Shown here: positions 9,052-12,261 of the stretch, in pieces
Numbering within the stretch: the first letter of the stretch is position 1
How the letters are laid out: each line of letters starts with the position of its first letter
Assembly (NCBI GenBank): GCA_000697455.1
Contig: JNET01032248.1
Coordinates: forward strand, 1 to 12,261
Length of the DNA: 12,261 nucleotides
Direction of reading: 5' to 3'
Source of the DNA: Basidiobolus heterosporus B8920
Taxonomy: Eukaryota > Basidiobolomycota > Basidiobolomycetes > Basidiobolales > Basidiobolaceae
Notes under the pieces: generated by a model
The model's database searches: none
Told to the model about the DNA's origin: nothing
The model's input: the letters and a program-made list of their open reading frames with translations, nothing else
Translations under genes and position numbers: made by a program

Positions 9052-10243
9052 TCAGTTGCCACGAACCAATGTGACCATTACAGTGATGTCGTCAATTTTC
9101 CTAAAACAAGGTTGTTAGGTACGGTGTGAAGTAGTAAAAACGTCTTTCGCTTACCCTCCGATAGTGTTTTGGGCCCCAGCGGCGCGTGCCCCTCTGGCCC
9201 AAGGAGAAACCCGTCTTCCATCCATTGCCAAACGTTTAGCCACAAAGGTCAAGGTCTCTGCTAACTTTTGTACACCATTAGATATCTCCTGGTCCTTGGA
9301 GTTTTCTTTAAACTCTTTTAACTCACTTCTGAATAACTTCATGATAGACACGGTATCCTTATCGTAAACATTATCAAAGTATCCATCGGTACCTAAGATA
9401 ACAACATCATTATCCTCAAGTTGATGTGACTCGCGGAATGCTTGAGATGGTTCATCTAAACAGTAGGAGTCACGATTTGGATGATCTTTAGGAAGTACAG
9501 TGAGCTGGTAAGGACAATTAAAATAATGCTGCTGCTCTCTCGAACGATACAGTACTTTATCATCGCGAATGATTAAATACGAGGAATCCCCAAGATTGGC
9601 AGATTCCATATTACCAGTATCTTTGGAAAGCCCTAGAAGACAGGCGGTACTACTTCCTATATTATTCAGATTTTAGAAATCAACCAGTTTCTTCAGAGAG
9701 ATTTGAGCGTGTATATCATACCCGCATAGACCTTTTCTTCTTGCACTAGTTTTTGGTACGCTTGAGAAAGAATATCACCAGGATGAAGTGAAATATTCTG
9801 TTTCAACTCAGATATCTCATGGCAATTGTTCATAAGAGTCCAAGAAAATATGGCCGGGTCTACGCCTGACTTGTTTATGTAAAAAGATAGACAGGAATTT
9901 AGACCAAAAGAGAACAGTAAAAGTCTTGAAACCTTTAAAGGAAATCACCTCAACCCAACCGCCCACACCGTCGGCAACTCCTTTGAGTTTACAGAAGAGC
10001 TGTTAGAAGTCTCATACACAAATATCGAATTAGAAAAGCCTATATACCCAGAACTGTACGGCTCGTAGTCGAGGTTTCAAAGAAAGCGTCTTCGCCTGCA
10101 TCTACTTTACCAGGTAGCTCTAGTTTTTTCGTTGGACCAATGCCAAGTTTAGGTGCTATCGAAGCTTGGGTATTCTTTAGAGTTCTTGGTATTTTAGGTA
10201 ACCAACTACTCCCCAAAAAATATCGAAAGGCTGGCGTTTTCAT
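9052..10243 (-). CDS. PTC7: PTC7-type PP2C protein phosphatase, probably mitochondrial
   Basis: Metal-dependent Ser/Thr phosphatase of the PTC7/Azr1 branch; the yeast relative acts in mitochondria, notably on coenzyme Q biosynthesis. Minus-strand exons in coding order: 10243-10048, 9980-9949, 9869-9722, 9656-9155 and 9100-9052, giving 308 aa, normal for the family. PP2C motifs in order: DAGEDAFF (48-55), GVADGVGGW (66-74), SGVDPAIFSW (77-86), AGSSTAC (125-131), ANLGDS (145-150), LGTDGYFDN (213-221) and GKIDDITVMV at the C terminus; D52, D69, D216 and D296/D297 are the likely metal ligands. The first 40 residues are rich in Lys/Arg and lack acidic residues, as in a mitochondrial presequence. 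ATG 10243 is the first Met downstream of an in-frame stop. Introns are 67, 79, 65 and 54 nt; the second has an atypical GTGATT donor but restores the motif GGWVE/SGVDP. It diverges from SKP1. Confidence 0.92.
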
Positions 10244-10590
10244 TGTTAGATTAACCGAGCTTCTTGGCAAAGCCTGTGGTCGAATTCATCCTCAGAATAT
10301 GTTCAGGATCAAAAATTTGACCTCACGAACTTGTTTAATTACATTCTATTTAAATAGAATAGACTCCCGAACCGCCATAACATTATTGTATTCTGCGTAA
10401 CATAATCATGTGTGTGAAATTTACACCTCATCTATGAAGGAATTTTGGGGTATTGATGACGGTAGGGTAGGGTGTATTCACGTAAGCTAATCAAACATAT
10501 ATTGAGTTTGGTTTGCTATTAGGAACTTCACAAGCCTTTCTTCCTTACTTTAGAGTAGTTTAAACCTTCTCCTTGTGTAGTTATAACAAA
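10244..10590. promoter_or_regulatory. Divergent promoter region between PTC7 and SKP1
   Basis: 347 bp separate the two divergent start codons, so promoters for both should lie here. It contains an 18-bp perfect palindrome (10343-10360), a G-rich tandem GGTAGGGTAGGGTG (10461-10474) and a pyrimidine-rich tract ending at TTTAG (10536-10553) shortly before SKP1. The tract could mark the SKP1 transcription start or the end of a 5' UTR intron opening at GTAAGC 10482. No start-to-stop coding region is supported here. Confidence 0.5.
10343..10360. promoter_or_regulatory. 18-bp perfect palindrome in the divergent promoter
   Basis: attctatttaaatagaat is its own reverse complement over all 18 bases. 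It lies 100 bp upstream of the PTC7 ATG and about 230 bp upstream of the SKP1 ATG. It could bind a dimeric transcription factor. It is AT-rich, so chance cannot be excluded. Confidence 0.4.
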
Positions 10591-11195
10591 ATGGTTATTT
10601 TGAAAAGTTCAGATGAGGAAACCTTCCAAGTCGAGAAAGAGGTTGCAGAACGCTCCATGCTTATTAAAAATATGATTGAAGATATTGGTGAAAGCGATAT
10701 GCCTATACCATTGCCTAATGTCACTGGAAATGTTCTTCGTAAGGTATATGACATACAGTCTAAGAACACAAAGTCTGGTACTGAATATAACATTCCCATT
10801 GTAGGTCATCGAATATTGCGAATATCATCGTAACGACCCAGTTGTCATCAAAGAAGACACAGATGAACCAAGACGTAGCGACGACATTGATGAGTGGGAT
10901 CGTAAATATATCGATGTAGATCAAGAAATGTTATTTGCCATCATTCTGGCTGCCAATTATCTTGACATTAAGCCTTTGCTGTAAGTTAAACCAAACTTTG
11001 TATTTATTAGTAAGTAAGACTGATTGAACAATATTCATCCATGTTTATAGTGATGTTGGCTGTAAAACTGTAGCCAATATTATCAAGGGAAAGACTCCAG
11101 AAGAGATCCGTAAAACTTTCAACATTGTCAACGACTTTACACCCGAGGAAGAAGCACAAATTCGCAAGGAAAATGAATGGGCTGAGGAACGCTAA
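10591..11195 (+). CDS. SKP1: SKP1, adaptor of SCF ubiquitin ligases
   Basis: Binds cullin-1 through its BTB/POZ-like N-terminal half and F-box proteins through its C-terminal helices, bringing substrates to the SCF E3 ligase. Exons 10591-10743, 10805-10980 and 11051-11195 give 157 aa, close to other fungal and animal SKP1. ATG 10591 gives the family start ([20 protein letters not shown]). Further hallmarks: [36 protein letters not shown] (joined across intron 1), [33 protein letters not shown] (joined across intron 2), [20 protein letters not shown], and the ending KENEWAEER. The first acidic loop is short, as in non-yeast SKP1. Two residues differ from the usual C-terminal consensus: DVGCKT in place of DVTCKT, and NIVNDFT in place of NIKNDFT. 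Introns are 61 and 70 nt. AATAAA follows at 11305. Confidence 0.97.
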
Positions 11196-11543
11196 AGCGT
11201 AGATTCTTATTCTTCGTTCAGTTCAATACTTAATGTTACTTTTGTAAAATTATCATTCTTATTAGTATTTTCGGAATCTTTCGTCACTGTTAAACGAAAA
11301 TTTCAATAAAGTATTCACACAGTTACCTGAAAACTCATGAAAGACACTCTTGTGAATGACCCCAAGTAAATGTGGTTTGAGAAGGGGTAGGCTGCCGGTT
11401 TGGTATTATGTTACCATTCAACAATCATCCATGTATCACTCGAGTAACACAAAATGTAAATCAAGTTTAGACTCGATCTGAGTTCGATTTCACTTTGTTT
11501 AAAGTCTAGCAACAAGAATTATTGATATTTCTATCCATGCACG
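11196..11543. other. Spacer between SKP1 and NTAQ1
   Basis: 348 bp with no gene seen. The left part is the SKP1 3' UTR, with a polyadenylation signal at 11305-11310; the right part should be the NTAQ1 promoter and 5' UTR. A GTTCGATTT motif near 11480 recalls a tRNA B box, but no matching T stem or acceptor stem surrounds it. Confidence 0.5.
11305..11310 (+). terminator. Polyadenylation signal of SKP1
   Basis: A perfect AATAAA lies 110 nt past the SKP1 stop codon and is the only canonical signal close behind it on this strand. Confidence 0.6.
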
Positions 11544-12261
11544 ATGTCTACTCTTTGCGGGTATCAACCTTCAAAAGAACTTTGCACTTACACGAATTGT
11601 TACTGTGAGGAGAACATCTATCTTTTGTGTAAGCGTATATTAAAAGAGAAGGGAAGTTTAGAGAGTGTGTATGTGTCCTTCATCTCAAATAAAGCAGAAA
11701 AGGCAAGTGAATATATCATAAAAATTTATATCAAGTCAACTCCGTATATACCCAAACTTACGAAGGTGAACTCTTTAGATTCCCTTGTGGTCACAATCAG
11801 CTGCTGAGGTTGGATATCCGGTAATCTGGGTGAGTTCGACTGCAAATCAGTTATTTATTGAAGAAACCTACTCAACAGTGTCATAAACCTCAAGGACTAT
11901 CATGTTATTCTGATATGGAAAGGTGCACCAAGGTAATCAATTAACGTGATAAAGACTGAAGAATTTAAAGAAAAGTAGAAAGATCTCCTAGCTAAATCTA
12001 TTCAGTTTTGTATACGATTTCGATTCAATCTTACCGTTTCCCTGTCCGTTTCGAGAATACTGTGAAAATACTATTCCTTCAGTTATCTCGTTACCCGAGA
12101 TTTTTCACCGGTAAAATGGCACTTTTTTCTTTCTCGCGAGATTCAGCCAACTAATACCTTTACTTGAATAGAAATTATCGAGTCATTTCGGCCACAGCCT
12201 ATCTCACTAATTTTGCCTCCAATCGTAGTCATATGGTATTTCTGAATAAGTTCCCCCATAA
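11544..12261 (+). CDS. NTAQ1: N-terminal glutamine amidohydrolase (NTAQ1), 3' end outside the window
   Basis: Deamidates N-terminal Gln to Glu, making the protein a substrate for arginylation and N-degron degradation. Exons 11544-11702, 11779-11829, 11895-11932, 12006-12110 and 12172-12235 give the first 139 of roughly 200 residues. A donor-like GTATTT at 12236 probably opens a fifth intron running off the window, although the frame also stays open to the end. The catalytic triad of the family is visible: Cys21 in TNCYCEENI, His73 in VIWDYHV, Asp87 in FVYDFDSILPFPC (human C28, H81, D97). FASNRSHM (132-139) matches the conserved segment that precedes the Pro-rich block. ATG 11544 gives an N terminus with YQP and C-x-YTNCYC as in other members. 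The first intron uses a GC donor (GCAAGT at 11703), the others GT; lengths are 76, 65, 73 and 61 nt. Same strand as SKP1. Confidence 0.93.
11703..11778 (+). other. GC-AG intron of NTAQ1
   Basis: The intron begins AAG/GCAAGT, the standard context of GC donors, and ends CTTTAG. Removal joins FISNKAEK to IPLWSQ in phase 0, matching the family's FISN...IP-W sequence. No GT donor nearby gives a phase-consistent junction. Confidence 0.8.

Noticed and set aside
9164-9367. 67-codon plus-strand open frame opposite PTC7
   Set aside because: It is the antisense shadow of the PTC7 exon 9656-9155, whose protein motifs are unmistakable.
9870-9948. PTC7 intron retention giving a membrane segment, as known for yeast PTC7
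   Set aside because: The intron does read open into a hydrophobic stretch (VLFWSKFLSIFL), but it is 79 nt, not a multiple of three, so retention shifts the frame and soon meets a stop. No membrane isoform like that of yeast follows.
11450-11520. tRNA-like B box (GTTCGATTT)
   Set aside because: Flanking bases cannot form a T stem, and no A box or acceptor stem is present at the right distance.

Overview
The window reads as nuclear DNA of an intron-rich fungus, most likely an early-diverging lineage. Six protein genes can be assembled. Together they carry about 35 short introns of 47-79 nt, with GT..AG borders and branch sites resembling TACTAAC, CTAAC or CTAAT (for example 3575-3582). The gene content is fungal: a fungal-type Mediator subunit 5, a fungal SKP1 and a PTC7-type phosphatase. 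NTAQ1 and a plant-like LRR membrane protein would be unusual in Saccharomyces-type yeasts, so a non-yeast and probably non-Dikarya fungus fits best. That placement is inference; no taxonomic marker is present.

Layout, left to right. 1-285: upstream sequence with at most the tail of another gene. 286-4356 (+): MED5, 17 exons, about 1037 aa. 4988-6430 (+): secreted, probably GPI-anchored alginate/polyuronate lyase-fold protein, 3 exons, 435 aa. 6940-8908 (+): single-pass LRR membrane protein, 8 exons, 511 aa, in which each LRR is carried by its own 69-72 nt phase-2 exon. 9052-10243 (-): PTC7-type mitochondrial PP2C phosphatase, 5 exons, 308 aa. 10591-11195 (+): SKP1, 3 exons, 157 aa. 11544->12261 (+): NTAQ1, N-terminal glutamine amidohydrolase, 5 exons visible, cut off by the window end.

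For the five complete genes the exon lengths sum to whole codons and the phases agree at every junction. The weakest junction is MED5 exon 2/3.

The genes do not form one pathway. MED5, SKP1, PTC7 and NTAQ1 are housekeeping or regulatory genes (transcription, SCF ubiquitin ligase, mitochondrial phosphatase, N-degron deamidation). The middle pair, the lyase and the LRR protein, are both predicted at the cell surface and are the least ordinary part of the window. The LRR protein combines a plant-type LRR N-terminal cap, one-repeat-per-exon structure and a long Ser/Pro-rich tail without a kinase. PTC7 and SKP1 diverge from a 347-bp shared spacer that contains an 18-bp perfect palindrome. No rRNA, tRNA, CRISPR, transposon or virus-derived element was recognised.
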